Assembly (NCBI RefSeq): GCF_021922925.1
Contig: NZ_CP040786.1
Coordinates: 2,418,001 to 2,482,000 of the forward strand
Source of the DNA: Clavibacter phaseoli
GTDB lineage: Bacteria; Actinomycetota; Actinomycetes; Actinomycetales; Microbacteriaceae
Length of the DNA stretch: 64,000 nt
Direction: 5' to 3'
Numbering within the stretch: position 1 is the stretch's first letter; each line of letters starts with the position of its first letter. Below the pieces are notes generated by a model. That model worked only from the letters and a program-made list of their open reading frames with translations, searched no databases and had not been told where the DNA came from. Shown here in pieces: positions 39,374-48,293 of the stretch. The position numbers were made by a program, and so were the translations under genes.

Positions 39374-40648
39374 TCAGCCCGCGGCGGGCGCCGCCACGCG
39401 CTCGTCCCGCGGCATGCGCAGCAGCGCGTACGCGGAGGCGGCGAGCAGGAGCACCGCGCCCGTCGCGAAGGCGACCGGGTACGAGAACGCGTCCGCGAGG
39501 AAGCCCGCGACGAGCGGGCCGACGATCGCGCCGAGGTCCGACACCATCGAGAACACCGCGACGGGACGTCCGCTGCGGGCGCCCGCGGCGTCGCCGACCG
39601 CGGCCGCCGGCGCCGTGCCCATGAACGACGCGGCCGCGCCGTAGACGCAGAGCAGCACGGTGAGCACGACCATGTCCGGGGCGAACGGGATGGCGATCAT
39701 CAGCAGCCCGGCGACCCCGTACGCGCCGACGATCGCGGGCCGGCGACCGCGCGTGTCCACGAAGCGCGCGGCCGGCGCGAGCGCGAGCGCCTGCACCACG
39801 GCGGCGCACGCGAACGCGATGCCGGTGGCGGAGGGGTCCGCGCCGATCACGGCCACGACGAGCAGCGGGATCAGCGCGCTGCGGACGCCCATCGACGCCC
39901 ACCCGTTGCCGAGGTTCGCGAGCAGCGCCGCCCGGTAGCGCGGGTCGCGCAGCACGCGGCCGAACGGGATCACGACCTCGGGCGTCCCGGTCGCGGCGAC
40001 GTCACGTGTGCGCGGCCGCAGCAGGAGCAGCCCGATGACGCTCGCGACGGCGAGCGTGGCCGCGTAGAAGAAGAAGGGAGCGGTGAGCGAGATGGTCGCG
40101 AGCACGGCGCCGAGCGCGGGGCCGGCCATGCCGCCGATGAGGAAGCCGCCCTGGTAGAAGCCGATCGCGCGGGCGCGGCGCGTGGGATCCGTGGAGCCGA
40201 GCAGCAGCGTCATCGCGGCCACCGAGAACATCGCCGACCCGATGCCGCCCGCGCCGCGGAGGAGGAGCAGCTGCACGTAGTCCTGCGCGAGGCCGGCGAG
40301 GCCGGAGGAGACGGCGACGATCCCGATGCCCACCGCGAGCACGGTGCGCTCCCCGCTCCAGTCGATGAGGCGCGCGACGAACGGGCTCATCACGAAGCGC
40401 ATGAGCGCGAACGCCGAGATGACGGCGCCGACCTCGAAGCTGCCGACGCCGAAGCTCTCGGCGTAGACGGGCAGCACGGGCACGACCACGCCGAAGCCGA
40501 CCATCACGAAGAACGCGATGACGCCGAGGACGAGCACGTCGCGCGGGAGCTTCGCGCGCGGGGCGCGGGCGGGGCCGCGGGTGTCGGGCATGGAGCCGTC
40601 GCCGGGCTCGGGGGTGCGCGCGGATCCCGCACGTCGGAATGACCGCAT
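39374..40648 (-). CDS. MFS exporter (12-TM, drug-resistance type)
   Basis: Major facilitator protein of 424 aa with 12 helices. Motif A-like sequences are FVARLIDWSGERTVL (loop 2-3) and RFVDTRGRRPAIVG (loop 8-9); YQGGFLIGGMAGPALGAVLA in TM5 resembles motif C of antiporters. The N-terminal 45 residues are polar (SARTPEPGDGSMPDTRG). The ATG at 40648 is supported by TACGCT 6 nt upstream, over internal ATGs. The substrate is unknown. It follows phnF on the same strand but has its own promoter, so a link with phosphonates is not implied. Confidence 0.9.
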   Translation of the reverse strand: MRSFRRAGSARTPEPGDGSMPDTRGPARAPRAKLPRDVLVLGVIAFFVMVGFGVVVPVLPVYAESFGVGSFEVGAVISAFALMRFVMSPFVARLIDWSGERTVLAVGIGIVAVSSGLAGLAQDYVQLLLLRGAGGIGSAMFSVAAMTLLLGSTDPTRRARAIGFYQGGFLIGGMAGPALGAVLATISLTAPFFFYAATLAVASVIGLLLLRPRTRDVAATGTPEVVIPFGRVLRDPRYRAALLANLGNGWASMGVRSALIPLLVVAVIGADPSATGIAFACAAVVQALALAPAARFVDTRGRRPAIVGAYGVAGLLMIAIPFAPDMVVLTVLLCVYGAAASFMGTAPAAAVGDAAGARSGRPVAVFSMVSDLGAIVGPLVAGFLADAFSYPVAFATGAVLLLAASAYALLRMPRDERVAAPAAG

Positions 40649-40654
40649 GGTGCC

Positions 40655-40660
40655 AGCGTA
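40655..40660 (-). promoter_or_regulatory. -10 box TACGCT, leaderless start at 40648
   Basis: On the minus strand TACGCT ends 6 nt before the exporter ATG, in the 30-bp gap after phnF. Confidence 0.6.
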
Positions 40661-40678
40661 CGTCCGCGACGGCGGCGG

Positions 40679-41428
40679 TCAGCCCTCCGGCCGCGCCCTG
40701 CCGTGCTCCACGTCGAGCTCGACGCGGTCGGCCGCGAAGCGCGTGACGTTGATGAGGAGCGGCGTGCCGTCGGGCAGCGTGTTGAGGGCGCGGACCACGA
40801 GCACGACCGCGCCGGATGGGAGCCGCAGCTCCGCAGACTCGGCGGCCGTCGCGAGGCGGCCGGTCACGGTGGTGGCGGAGCGCAGGTAGTCGTCGACGCC
40901 GACGGCGCGCAGGGCCGTCGTCATCGACCCGTCCGGTCCGTAGTGCTCCACGATGCCCGGCACGAGCTCGTCGACGAGCCACGACGTCGCGCGCACGACG
41001 GGCCGACCGTCGACGAGCCGCAGGGTCTCGAGGCGGAGGGCCGGGCGGCCGTCGAGGCGGAGGCGCTCGGCGACGTCGGCGGGCGGATCCTCGACGGCCC
41101 ACTCGAGCAGCTCCCCCGCCGCCGCGCTGCCGCGGCCCGCGAGGCTGTCGCTGAGCCGGGTGCGCAGTCCGATGCGGTGGACGATGACATCGTGCGCGGT
41201 CACGAACGTGCCGCTGCCGCGCTTCGAGACGACGAGCCCGTCCGTCGCGAGGGCCGCGACGGCCTGCCGCACGGTGTGGCGGTGGACCTCGAAGCGCTCG
41301 GCCAGCTCGCTCTCCGAGGAGAGCTTCGCGCCGGCCGGCACGGTGCCCTGCAGGATCTCGGCGCGCAGCTCCTCCGCGATGAGCCGCCAGGCGGAGTACC
41401 CGCTCGTGGATCTGCTCTGGGTCGCCAT
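40679..41428 (-). CDS. phnF: GntR/HutC-family regulator of phosphonate genes, PhnF-like
   Basis: Regulator of 249 aa. N-terminal GntR winged helix: AWRLIAEELRAEILQGTVPAGAK, then SSESELAERFEVHRHTVRQAV and SKRGSGTFV. The C-terminal UTRA ligand-binding domain includes RLRLDGRPALRLETLRLVDG and LLINVTRFAADRVE. It is divergent from phnG-phnN and is the obvious repressor of both phn transcripts, which carry related 23-bp elements. Its -10 (TAGCAT, 41438-41443) lies 9 nt before the ATG, giving almost no leader. The effector is unknown; phosphonates or phosphate esters are candidates. Confidence 0.92.
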   Translation of the reverse strand: MATQSRSTSGYSAWRLIAEELRAEILQGTVPAGAKLSSESELAERFEVHRHTVRQAVAALATDGLVVSKRGSGTFVTAHDVIVHRIGLRTRLSDSLAGRGSAAAGELLEWAVEDPPADVAERLRLDGRPALRLETLRLVDGRPVVRATSWLVDELVPGIVEHYGPDGSMTTALRAVGVDDYLRSATTVTGRLATAAESAELRLPSGAVVLVVRALNTLPDGTPLLINVTRFAADRVELDVEHGRARPEG

Positions 41429-41594
41429 GTCCCGTCGATGCTATCGGCCGGGATCCGCCCGACCCGCGCCGGGAGGCGCCCGCCGGACGCCGCGGCCCGC
41501 CCGGACGCCGCCCGCGTTCCCCACCTGTTCACCTGCTCGCGACCGGCTCGACGCGCGCGGGCGGGCTCCCGCGCGCCGTCGGCCGCTAGGTTCG

Positions 41595-41617
41595 ACTTAT
41601 CTAGATCAGCAGACAAC
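41595..41617 (+). promoter_or_regulatory. candidate PhnF operator before phnG
   Basis: ACTTATCTAGATCAGCAGACAAC. Half-sites TATCTA (41598-41603) and CAGACA (41610-41615) are spaced by 6 bp. It matches 18 of 23 bases of the element at 54264. It lies over the likely -10 region (TATCTA or TAGATC) and 18 bp before the phnG ATG, ending where the SD TTGGAGGG begins, so it is placed for repression. Confidence 0.7.
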
Positions 41618-41634
41618 TTGGAGGGATCGCGGCG

Positions 41635-42126
41635 ATGACGACGACCACGACCAGCAGCACCGGACGGGAGGACGTCGCCGCCCGGCAGCGCTGGATGCGC
41701 GTCCTCTCCGCCGCCGACGTCGGAGCCCTCGACGCCGCGTGGACGGCGTGGGAGCCCAAGCCCTGCGTGCAGCACATCCGGGGTCCCGAGGCCGGGCTCG
41801 TCATGGTGCGCGGCCGCGTCGACGCCGGCGGCGCGCGCTTCAACCTCGGCGAGGCCACCGTCACGCGCGCCACCCTCCGGCTGCACGGCCCGGCCATGGC
41901 GGCGGATGCCCTCGGCAGCTCGTACGTCCTCGGATCCGACCTCGAGCACGCGCGCCTCGCCGCCCTGTTCGACGGGATGCTGCTCGACGCCGGCCTGCAC
42001 GACCGCGTGCTCGCCGAGGTCGTCGCGCCGCTCGAGCGGGCGCGCGCCGAGGCGGACGACGTCCGCGCCGCCGAGGCCCGCAGCACGCTCGTGGACTTCT
42101 TCACCGTCGCCCGGGAGAACGGGTGA
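41635..42126 (+). CDS. phnG: phosphonate C-P lyase system protein PhnG
   Basis: Subunit of the PhnGHIJ C-P lyase core complex, 163 aa. RQRWMRVLSAADVGALDAAW and GLVMVRGRVDAGGARFNLGE carry the family pattern, with NLGEATVTRATLRL, the best-conserved block. With PhnH and PhnI it supports transfer of the phosphonate to ribose from ATP, producing ribose-1-phosphonate triphosphate and adenine. GGAGGG precedes the ATG. Its stop overlaps the phnH GTG (GTGA at 42123-42126). It is the first gene of a tightly coupled ten-gene operon opposite phnF. Confidence 0.94.
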   Translation: MTTTTTSSTGREDVAARQRWMRVLSAADVGALDAAWTAWEPKPCVQHIRGPEAGLVMVRGRVDAGGARFNLGEATVTRATLRLHGPAMAADALGSSYVLGSDLEHARLAALFDGMLLDAGLHDRVLAEVVAPLERARAEADDVRAAEARSTLVDFFTVARENG

Positions 42127-42785
42127 CCGCCGCGACGGGCCGCGCGCCCGGCGACCGCGCGCCCGGAGTCCCCGCCCCCGGCATCCCCGCTCCGGGGTTC
42201 GGCGACGCGACGCGCGGCGCGCAGGCCGCCTTCCGCGCGCTGCTCGACGCGCTCGCGCACCCGACGCGGATCCACCCGCTCACGGGCCCCGCCGAGGCGC
42301 CCGCCGGCCTCGGCCCGGGGCTCGGCGCCGTCGCCCTCACCGTGCTCGACGAGGAGTCGGCGCTGTGGCTCGACCCGCGTCGCGCGGCCGACGCCGAGGT
42401 GACCTCCTGGCTCACGTTCCACACGGGCGTGCGCCTCGTCACCGCGGCGGCCGAGGCCGACTTCGTGCTCGCCGACCCGTCGTCGCTGCCCCCGCTCGCG
42501 GAGCTCGCCGCCGGCACCGACGAGGAGCCGCACCGCTCCGCGACCGCGCTCCTCGACGTGCGCGACGCGGTCGGCGCCCGGCGGATCCGCGCCGAGGGCC
42601 CCGGCATCGACGGGCACGCGATCGCCGACGCCCCCTGGGCCGACGACGCCCTCCTCGACGCCTGGCGCGCGAACGGCGAGCGCTTCCCGCGCGGCGTCGA
42701 CCTGCTACTCGTCGACGCGGGATCCGTCGCCGCGCTCCCCCGCACCACCCGCCTCCGGGCGGTCGACCCCCGATCGGAGGCCTGA
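42123..42785 (+). CDS. phnH: phosphonate C-P lyase system protein PhnH
   Basis: Core-complex subunit of 220 aa, a PLP-transferase-like fold without the cofactor. The N-terminal GFGDATRGAQAAFRALLDALAHPTRI is the usual PhnH opening (QxxFRxLLxALAxPG). VALTVLDEESALWL, WLTFHTG and FPRGVDLLLVDAG follow. A Pro/Gly-rich 20-residue N-terminal extension precedes the domain. The GTG start overlaps the phnG stop and the gene's own stop overlaps the phnI ATG (TGATG at 42783-42787). Confidence 0.94.
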   Translation: MTAATGRAPGDRAPGVPAPGIPAPGFGDATRGAQAAFRALLDALAHPTRIHPLTGPAEAPAGLGPGLGAVALTVLDEESALWLDPRRAADAEVTSWLTFHTGVRLVTAAAEADFVLADPSSLPPLAELAAGTDEEPHRSATALLDVRDAVGARRIRAEGPGIDGHAIADAPWADDALLDAWRANGERFPRGVDLLLVDAGSVAALPRTTRLRAVDPRSEA

Positions 42786-43948
42786 TGTACGTCGCCGTCA
42801 AGGGCGGGGAGCGGGCGATCGCCGCCGCGCACGCCCTGCTCGCCGCCGAGGGCCGGGGTGCCCCCGGATCCGCTCGGATCGAGGCCGGGCAGGTGGCCGG
42901 CCAGCTCGGCGTCCTCGTCTCCCGCGTGATGACGGAGGGCTCGCTGCACGACCCGGAGCTCGCCGCGCGCGCCCTCATCCAAGCGCAGGGCGACGTGCTC
43001 GAGGCCGTGACCCTGCTGCGCTCCTACCGCACGACGCTGCCGCGCTTCGGGTGCACGCTGCCGGTGGACACCGCCGGGCTCCCGCCGCAGCGCCGCGTCT
43101 CCGCGACGTTCAAGGACCTGCCGGGCGGCCAGCAGCTCGGCGCGACCTTCGACTACACGCACCGCCTCTTCACCGACGCCGAGGCGGCGCCGGTGACGTC
43201 GCGCGACGCCGATGCGGACGCGGGCGCCGCGATGCCGCGCGTGGCCGACCTCCTCGGCGCGAGCGCGCTGATCGAGCCCGACTCCCACCCCGGCCAGGAC
43301 GACGAGGAGCCCGCCGACATCACGCGCGAGCCGACGGTCTACCCGATGACCCGCGCCGAGCGCCTGCAGGCCCTCGCCCGCGGCGACGAGGGCTTCCTCC
43401 TCGGGCTCGGCTACTCCACGCAGCGCGGCTTCGGCACGACGCACCCGTTCGCGGGCGAGATCCGCGTCGGCGAGGTCGAGGTGGAGCTCGACGCCCCGGA
43501 GCTCGGCTTCGCGGTGCCGCTCGGGCGGATCGAGGTCACCGAGTGCCAGATGGTCAACCAGTTCACGGGCAGCGCCGACCGGCCGGCCCAGTTCACCCGC
43601 GGCTACGGCCTCGCCTTCGGGCGGAGCGAGCGCAAGGCGATGTCGATGGCGCTCGTCGACCGGGCCCTCCGCGCCGACGAGCTCGGCGAGCGCGTGACCG
43701 CCCCCGCTCAGGACGAGGAGTTCGTGATCAGCCACTGCGACAACGTGCAGGCGACGGGCTTCGTCGAGCACCTCAAGCTCCCGCACTACGTGGACTTCCA
43801 GGCCGAGCTCGCGCTCGTCCGCCGGCTGGCCCGCGAGTGGCGCGAGCGGCGGGAGGCGCAGGCGGGGCCGTCCCAAGCGGCGCCCGAGGACGCGCCCGCC
43901 GACGCCGCGCCCGCCGCCGTCCCGGCCGGAGCGGGGGCCCGCGCATGA
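42785..43948 (+). CDS. phnI: phosphonate C-P lyase core subunit PhnI
   Basis: Catalytic subunit of 387 aa that, with PhnG/H/L, displaces adenine from ATP by the phosphonate. It starts MYVAVKGGERAI, the standard PhnI opening, and contains QVGQL-type IEAGQVAGQLGVLVSRVMTEGSL, LARGDEGFLLGLGYSTQRGFG, HPFAGEIRVGEVEVE, CQMVNQFTG and SHCDNVQATGFVEHLKLPHYVDFQ. The Ala/Pro-rich final 30 residues are extra. It overlaps phnH by one base and phnJ by four (ATGA at 43945-43948). Confidence 0.96.
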   Translation: MYVAVKGGERAIAAAHALLAAEGRGAPGSARIEAGQVAGQLGVLVSRVMTEGSLHDPELAARALIQAQGDVLEAVTLLRSYRTTLPRFGCTLPVDTAGLPPQRRVSATFKDLPGGQQLGATFDYTHRLFTDAEAAPVTSRDADADAGAAMPRVADLLGASALIEPDSHPGQDDEEPADITREPTVYPMTRAERLQALARGDEGFLLGLGYSTQRGFGTTHPFAGEIRVGEVEVELDAPELGFAVPLGRIEVTECQMVNQFTGSADRPAQFTRGYGLAFGRSERKAMSMALVDRALRADELGERVTAPAQDEEFVISHCDNVQATGFVEHLKLPHYVDFQAELALVRRLAREWRERREAQAGPSQAAPEDAPADAAPAAVPAGAGARA

Positions 43949-44814
43949 GCTCCTCCCTCATCGGCTACAACCTCGGCTACCTCGACGAGCAGACCAAGCG
44001 CATGATCCGCCGCGCGCTCCTCAAGGCCGTCGCGATCCCGGGCTTCCAGGTGCCGTTCGCGAGCCGCGAGGTCCCCATGCCGCGCGGCTGGGGCACGGGC
44101 GGTGTGCAGGTCACGGCGGCCGTGATCGGCGATGGCGACGTCCTGAAGGTCATCGACCAGGGCGCGGACGACACCACGAACGCCGTCTCCATCCGGCAGT
44201 TCTTCGCCTCCGTCGCCGGGGTCGCCACGACCACGCGCACCGACGAGGCCACCGTGATCCAGACCCGCCACCGCATCCCGGAGACGCCGCTCGCCGAGGG
44301 CCAGGTCATCGTCTACCAGGTGCCCATGCCGGAGCCGCTGCGCTTCCTCGAGCCGCGCGAGACGGAGACCCGGCGCCTGCACGCGCTCGAGGAGTACGGG
44401 CTGATGTACGTGAAGCTCTACGAGGACATCGCGCGCTTCGGGCACGTCGCCAAGACGTACGACTACCCCGTGATGGTCGCCGGCCGGTACCTCATGGCGC
44501 CGTCCCCCATCCCGAGCTTCGACAACCCGAAGATGCACATGAGCCCGGCGCTCCAGCTGTTCGGCGCCGGCCGGGAGAAGAGGATCTACGCGGTGCCGCC
44601 GTACACGAGCGTGGAGAGCCTCGGCTTCGAGGACCACCCGTTCGAGCCGCAGTCCTTCGCCGACCCGTGCGCGATCTGCGGGTCCACCGGCGTGTACCTC
44701 GACGAGGTCATCACCGACGACCGGGGCGCGTCGATGTTCGTCTGCTCCGACACCGACCACTGCGAGCGCACGGTCGAGGCCGCCCGCGCCCACGACGAGG
44801 AGGCGCGCGCATGA
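43945..44814 (+). CDS. phnJ: C-P lyase PhnJ (radical SAM enzyme)
   Basis: Radical-SAM enzyme of 289 aa that breaks the C-P bond of ribose-1-phosphonate-5-phosphate to release alkane and the 1,2-cyclic phosphate. The non-canonical iron-sulphur motif CX2CX21CX5C is intact: Cys 242, 245, 267 and 273. The Gly required for radical transfer is Gly 33 in AIPGFQVPF. Other landmarks are QGADDTTNAVSIRQFF and YGLMYVKLYEDIARFGH. All catalytic residues known from E. coli PhnJ have an equivalent, so it should be active. Start and stop both overlap neighbours. Confidence 0.97.
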   Translation: MSSSLIGYNLGYLDEQTKRMIRRALLKAVAIPGFQVPFASREVPMPRGWGTGGVQVTAAVIGDGDVLKVIDQGADDTTNAVSIRQFFASVAGVATTTRTDEATVIQTRHRIPETPLAEGQVIVYQVPMPEPLRFLEPRETETRRLHALEEYGLMYVKLYEDIARFGHVAKTYDYPVMVAGRYLMAPSPIPSFDNPKMHMSPALQLFGAGREKRIYAVPPYTSVESLGFEDHPFEPQSFADPCAICGSTGVYLDEVITDDRGASMFVCSDTDHCERTVEAARAHDEEARA

Positions 44815-45590
44815 GCGACGACCGACCGCTGCTCGAGGTCCGCGGGGCCGCCCACCGCTACGGCGACCGCTACGGCTGCCGCGACGTCGACTTCGACCTG
44901 CACCCGGGCGAGGTCCTCGCGGTCGTGGGCGAATCCGGATCCGGGAAGTCGACCCTGCTCGGCACCCTGTCCCAGCGGCTCGCGCTCAGCGAGGGGAGCA
45001 TCCGCTACCGGCTGGCCGACGGCGAGACCGTCGAGCTCGCCGACCTGCCCGAGAGCGCGGTGCGCCGGCTGTGGCGCAGCGAGTGGGGCTTCGTGCACCA
45101 GGATCCCGCCGACGGCCTGCGCATGCACGTGAGCGCGGGCGGCAACGTCGGCGAGCCGCTCATGACGAACGGGTGGCGGCACTACGGGCGGATCCGCGAG
45201 ACCGCGGCCGAGTGGCTGCGGCACGTGGAGATCCCCGTCGACCGCATCGACGACCACCCGACGACGTTCTCCGGCGGCATGCGGCAGCGGCTGCAGATAG
45301 CCCGGAACCTCGTCGTCTCGCCGCGGCTCGTCTTCATGGACGAGCCCACGAGCGGCCTCGACGTCTCCGTGCAGGCGCGCCTGCTCGACCTGATCCGCGG
45401 CCTGGTGGCGGAGCTCGGCCTCGCGGTCGTGATCGTCACCCACGACCTCGCCGTCGCCCGCCTCATCTCGCATCGCACGCTCGTGATGAAGGACGGCCGC
45501 GTCATCGAGTCGGGCCTCACCGACCGGGTCCTCGACGACCCGCAGGCCGCCTACACCCAGCTGCTCGTCTCCTCGATCCTGCAAGGATGA
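44811..45590 (+). CDS. phnK: C-P lyase accessory ATPase PhnK
   Basis: ABC-type ATPase of 259 aa that binds the PhnGHIJ core and is needed for C-P lyase turnover; it is not a transporter subunit. Walker A GESGSGKST (40-48), signature FSGGMRQRLQIARN (near 152), Walker B LVFMDEPTSGLDV and H-loop VTHD. WGFVHQDPADGLRMHVSAGGN is the PhnK-specific stretch after the Q-loop. It overlaps phnJ (ATGA at 44811-44814) and phnL (ATGA at 45587-45590). Confidence 0.95.
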   Translation: MSDDRPLLEVRGAAHRYGDRYGCRDVDFDLHPGEVLAVVGESGSGKSTLLGTLSQRLALSEGSIRYRLADGETVELADLPESAVRRLWRSEWGFVHQDPADGLRMHVSAGGNVGEPLMTNGWRHYGRIRETAAEWLRHVEIPVDRIDDHPTTFSGGMRQRLQIARNLVVSPRLVFMDEPTSGLDVSVQARLLDLIRGLVAELGLAVVIVTHDLAVARLISHRTLVMKDGRVIESGLTDRVLDDPQAAYTQLLVSSILQG

Positions 45591-46333
45591 TCCGCCCCAT
45601 GACCGGACCCGCGCCCGCGACCGCCCCGATCCTCACCGTCGACCGCGTCGGCAAGACCTTCACCATGCACCTGCAGGGCGGCCAGCGGCTCGCCGTGCTC
45701 GATGGCCTCTCGTTCGCCGTCGGCCGCGGCGAGGCCGTCGTCCTCGGCGGCGCGTCCGGGGCCGGGAAGTCGACGGTCCTCAAGCTCGTCTACGGCAACT
45801 ACCTCGCCGACCGCGGCCGCATCGTGGTGCACGCGCCGGGCGGCGACGTCGACATGGCCACGGCCCCGCCGCGCGCCGTGCTCGCCGCCCGCCGCGACGC
45901 CGTCGGCTACGTGAGCCAGTTCCTCCGCTGCGTCCCGCGCGTCGGCACGCTCGACGTGGTGGCCGAGCCGCTCGTCGAGCGCGGCGTCGACGCGGAGGAC
46001 GCGCGCGACCGGGCGGCGCGCATCCTCACCCGGCTGTCGATCCCGGAGCGGTTGTGGTCGCTGCCGCCCGCGACCTTCTCGGGCGGCGAGCAGCAGCGCG
46101 TGAACGTCGCCCGCGGGTTCCTGCCGGAGCTGCCCCTGCTCCTGCTCGACGAGCCGACCGCGTCGCTCGACGCCCGGAACCGCGACGTGGTGGTCGACCT
46201 GATCGCCGAGAAGCGCGCCGCCGGCGTCGGCATGCTCGGCATCTTCCACGACGCCGAGGTGCGGGCCGCGGTCGCCGACCGGGCCGTGGACGTGGAGGCG
46301 TTCGTGCCGGCCGTCGCGGCGGCCGTCCGATGA
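45587..46333 (+). CDS. phnL: C-P lyase accessory ATPase PhnL
   Basis: ABC-type ATPase of 248 aa, partner of PhnK. Walker A GGASGAGKST, Q-loop VGYVSQFLRCVPRV, signature FSGGEQQRVNVARG, Walker B LLLLDEPTASLD and IFHD in the H-loop. SQFLRxxPRV is characteristic of PhnL. The ATG at 45587 overlaps the phnK stop and has AAGG just before it; an in-frame ATG at 45599 is possible. It overlaps the next gene by four bases. Confidence 0.94.
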   Translation: MIRPMTGPAPATAPILTVDRVGKTFTMHLQGGQRLAVLDGLSFAVGRGEAVVLGGASGAGKSTVLKLVYGNYLADRGRIVVHAPGGDVDMATAPPRAVLAARRDAVGYVSQFLRCVPRVGTLDVVAEPLVERGVDAEDARDRAARILTRLSIPERLWSLPPATFSGGEQQRVNVARGFLPELPLLLLDEPTASLDARNRDVVVDLIAEKRAAGVGMLGIFHDAEVRAAVADRAVDVEAFVPAVAAAVR

Positions 46334-47115
46334 CCCGCGTCGCGGTATACGCGGTGCCGGGAATCGGCTCGGACGACCCGGCCGGGATCCTGCTGCGCGA
46401 GCGCGCCGAGGCGTGGCTCGGGCGGTCCGTCGTCGGCGGATCCACGCCCCCGGCCCCCGCCGCGCCCGCGGGCTGGACCCGCGACGAGGTCGACGCGATC
46501 ACGGTCGACGCCCGCCGCTACGGCTTCCACGGCACGCTCAAGCCGCCCTTCCGCCTCGCCGAGGGGCGCGACCTCGACGGGCTCGACGAGGCGGTGGCCC
46601 GGTTCGGGGCCGACCGGGACCGCGTCGTGGTGCCCGCCCTGCGGGTCCAGCCGCTCGACGGGTTCCTCGCGCTCGTGCCGACCCGGCACTCCCCCGCGCT
46701 GCACGCGCTCGCCGCGGACGTCGTCACGGGCCTCGACGCGTTCCGCGCTCCGCCGACGGAGGCGGAGACGGCCCGCCGGGATCCCGCGTCCTTGAGCCCC
46801 CGGCAGCGCGAGCTCCTCGCGGCGTGGGGCTACCCGCACGTGCTCGACCGGTTCCGCTTCCACCTGACCCTCACCGACCGGATCCCGACCGCCGCCCTCC
46901 CCCGCGCCGAGGCCGCGCTCGCGGCCTGGTTCGCCGAGGCCGTGGACCGCCCGGTCGCCGTCGACGCGCTCGCGCTCCTCGTCGAGGACGCGCCCGGCGC
47001 GCCCTTCCGCCTGCGCTCCGTCCACCCGCTGCGTGCCCCGCTCGACCGCCGCGACCCGTCCGACCCGCTCGACCCCCGCGCCATCCCGGCGCCCGACCCC
47101 GAAGGAACCCGATGA
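46330..47115 (+). CDS. 2H-phosphoesterase-like protein of phosphonate metabolism (DUF1045)
   Basis: Protein of 261 aa of the DUF1045 group found in phn operons. Two 2H-phosphoesterase motifs are visible, HGTL (His 67, in RRYGFHGTLKPPF) and HLTL (His 178, in DRFRFHLTLTDRIP), the paired HxT/S sites of cyclic phosphodiesterases and ligases. The starting MTRVAVYAVPG strand fits the fold. The operon lacks phnP, whose product opens the cyclic ribose phosphate made by PhnJ, so this protein is the natural candidate for that step; this is inference. ATGA overlap with phnL; phnM starts at its stop. Confidence 0.85.
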   Translation: MTRVAVYAVPGIGSDDPAGILLRERAEAWLGRSVVGGSTPPAPAAPAGWTRDEVDAITVDARRYGFHGTLKPPFRLAEGRDLDGLDEAVARFGADRDRVVVPALRVQPLDGFLALVPTRHSPALHALAADVVTGLDAFRAPPTEAETARRDPASLSPRQRELLAAWGYPHVLDRFRFHLTLTDRIPTAALPRAEAALAAWFAEAVDRPVAVDALALLVEDAPGAPFRLRSVHPLRAPLDRRDPSDPLDPRAIPAPDPEGTR

Positions 47116-48293
47116 GCCGCGAGACCGTCCTGCGCAACGCCCGCATCGTCCTCGACGACGAGGTGCTGCACGGATCCGTCCTGATCCGCGACGGCCTCGT
47201 CGCCGATGTCTCCCCCGCGGCCCCCGGCGCCATCGACGGCCCGGGCGACGACCTCGACGGCGACCTCCTCATCCCCGGGCTCGTCGAGCTGCACACCGAC
47301 CACCTCGAGTCGCACGCGCAGCCCCGGCCGGGCACGCGCTGGGATCCGGTGCCCGCGGTCCTCGCGCACGACGCGCAGCTGAGCGGCGCGGGCGTCACCA
47401 CGGTCTTCGACGCGATCCGCATCGGCACCCTCGAGGGCCGCGAGGACGCGACCACGCTGTCCCGGTCGCTCGCGGAGGCCATCGAGCACGCGGGACGCGC
47501 GGGGCTCCTGCGCGCGGAGCACCTCATCCACCTGCGCTGCGAGGTCGCGGCGCCCGAGACGATCGCCGAGTTCCGGGCCTTCGACGACATCTCGTCCCTC
47601 CGCCTGGCCTCGCTCATGGACCACACGCCGGGCCAGCGCCAGTACGCGGACGTCGAGGCGTTCACGCGCTACATGGTCGGCAAGGGCCGCGTGCAGGCGA
47701 GCGGGATCGGCGCCCTCATGGAGGAGCTCCAGGCCGTCGCGGAGGAGCACTCGGCGCCCAACCGCCAGGCGATCGCCGCGATGGCGACGGCCCGCGGCGT
47801 CGCGCTCGCGGCCCACGACGACGCCACCGTCGCGCACGTCGAGGAGTCCGCGGCGCTCGGGGTGCGCATCTCCGAGTTCCCGACCACCGTGGTCGCCGCC
47901 CGCGCCGCGCGCGCGCACGGCCAGCTCATCGTGATGGGCGCGCCGAACATCGTGCGCGGCGGCAGCCAGTCCGGCAACGTCGCGGCGACCGAGCTGCTGG
48001 CGCTCGGCCTCCTCGACGTCCTCTCCTCCGACTACGTGCCCGCGAGCCCGCTGCAGGCCGTCGTGCAGATGGACGCGGACGGGATCCTCCCCCTCACCGA
48101 GGGCGTGAGGCTGGTCAGCGGCAACCCGGCGCGCGCCGTGGGGCTCGACGACCGCGGCGTGATCCGGGTGGGCGCGCGCGCCGACCTGGTGCGCGTCCAC
48201 CGCCACCGCATCGACGCGAGCGAGCGGCACCCGGGCGGCCGGACCGTCCCCGTCGTCCGCGCGGTCCTCCGGCGCGGGGCGCGGGTGTCGTGA
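47112..48293 (+). CDS. phnM: ribosyl triphosphonate pyrophosphohydrolase PhnM
   Basis: Amidohydrolase-superfamily enzyme of 393 aa that removes pyrophosphate from ribose-1-phosphonate-5-triphosphate. The metal site starts with [12 protein letters not shown], then [18 protein letters not shown] (PhnM signature), LAAHDDAT and [15 protein letters not shown] lies before the ATG, which overlaps the previous stop (ATGA at 47112-47115). The protein begins [18 protein letters not shown], the usual beta-domain opening of amidohydrolases. Length is normal for the family. Confidence 0.96.
   Translation: MSRETVLRNARIVLDDEVLHGSVLIRDGLVADVSPAAPGAIDGPGDDLDGDLLIPGLVELHTDHLESHAQPRPGTRWDPVPAVLAHDAQLSGAGVTTVFDAIRIGTLEGREDATTLSRSLAEAIEHAGRAGLLRAEHLIHLRCEVAAPETIAEFRAFDDISSLRLASLMDHTPGQRQYADVEAFTRYMVGKGRVQASGIGALMEELQAVAEEHSAPNRQAIAAMATARGVALAAHDDATVAHVEESAALGVRISEFPTTVVAARAARAHGQLIVMGAPNIVRGGSQSGNVAATELLALGLLDVLSSDYVPASPLQAVVQMDADGILPLTEGVRLVSGNPARAVGLDDRGVIRVGARADLVRVHRHRIDASERHPGGRTVPVVRAVLRRGARVS

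Noticed and set aside
36264..39902. 1212-codon open frame on the minus strand overlapping ppc
   Set aside because: Arg/Ala-rich shadow frame of the PEP carboxylase gene, with no recognisable domain.
41599..41606. ATCTAGAT palindrome as the PhnF operator core by itself
   Set aside because: The palindrome is not kept at 54264, where TGTCTG-N6-CAGACA is the symmetric element. The 23-bp conservation supports the longer site.
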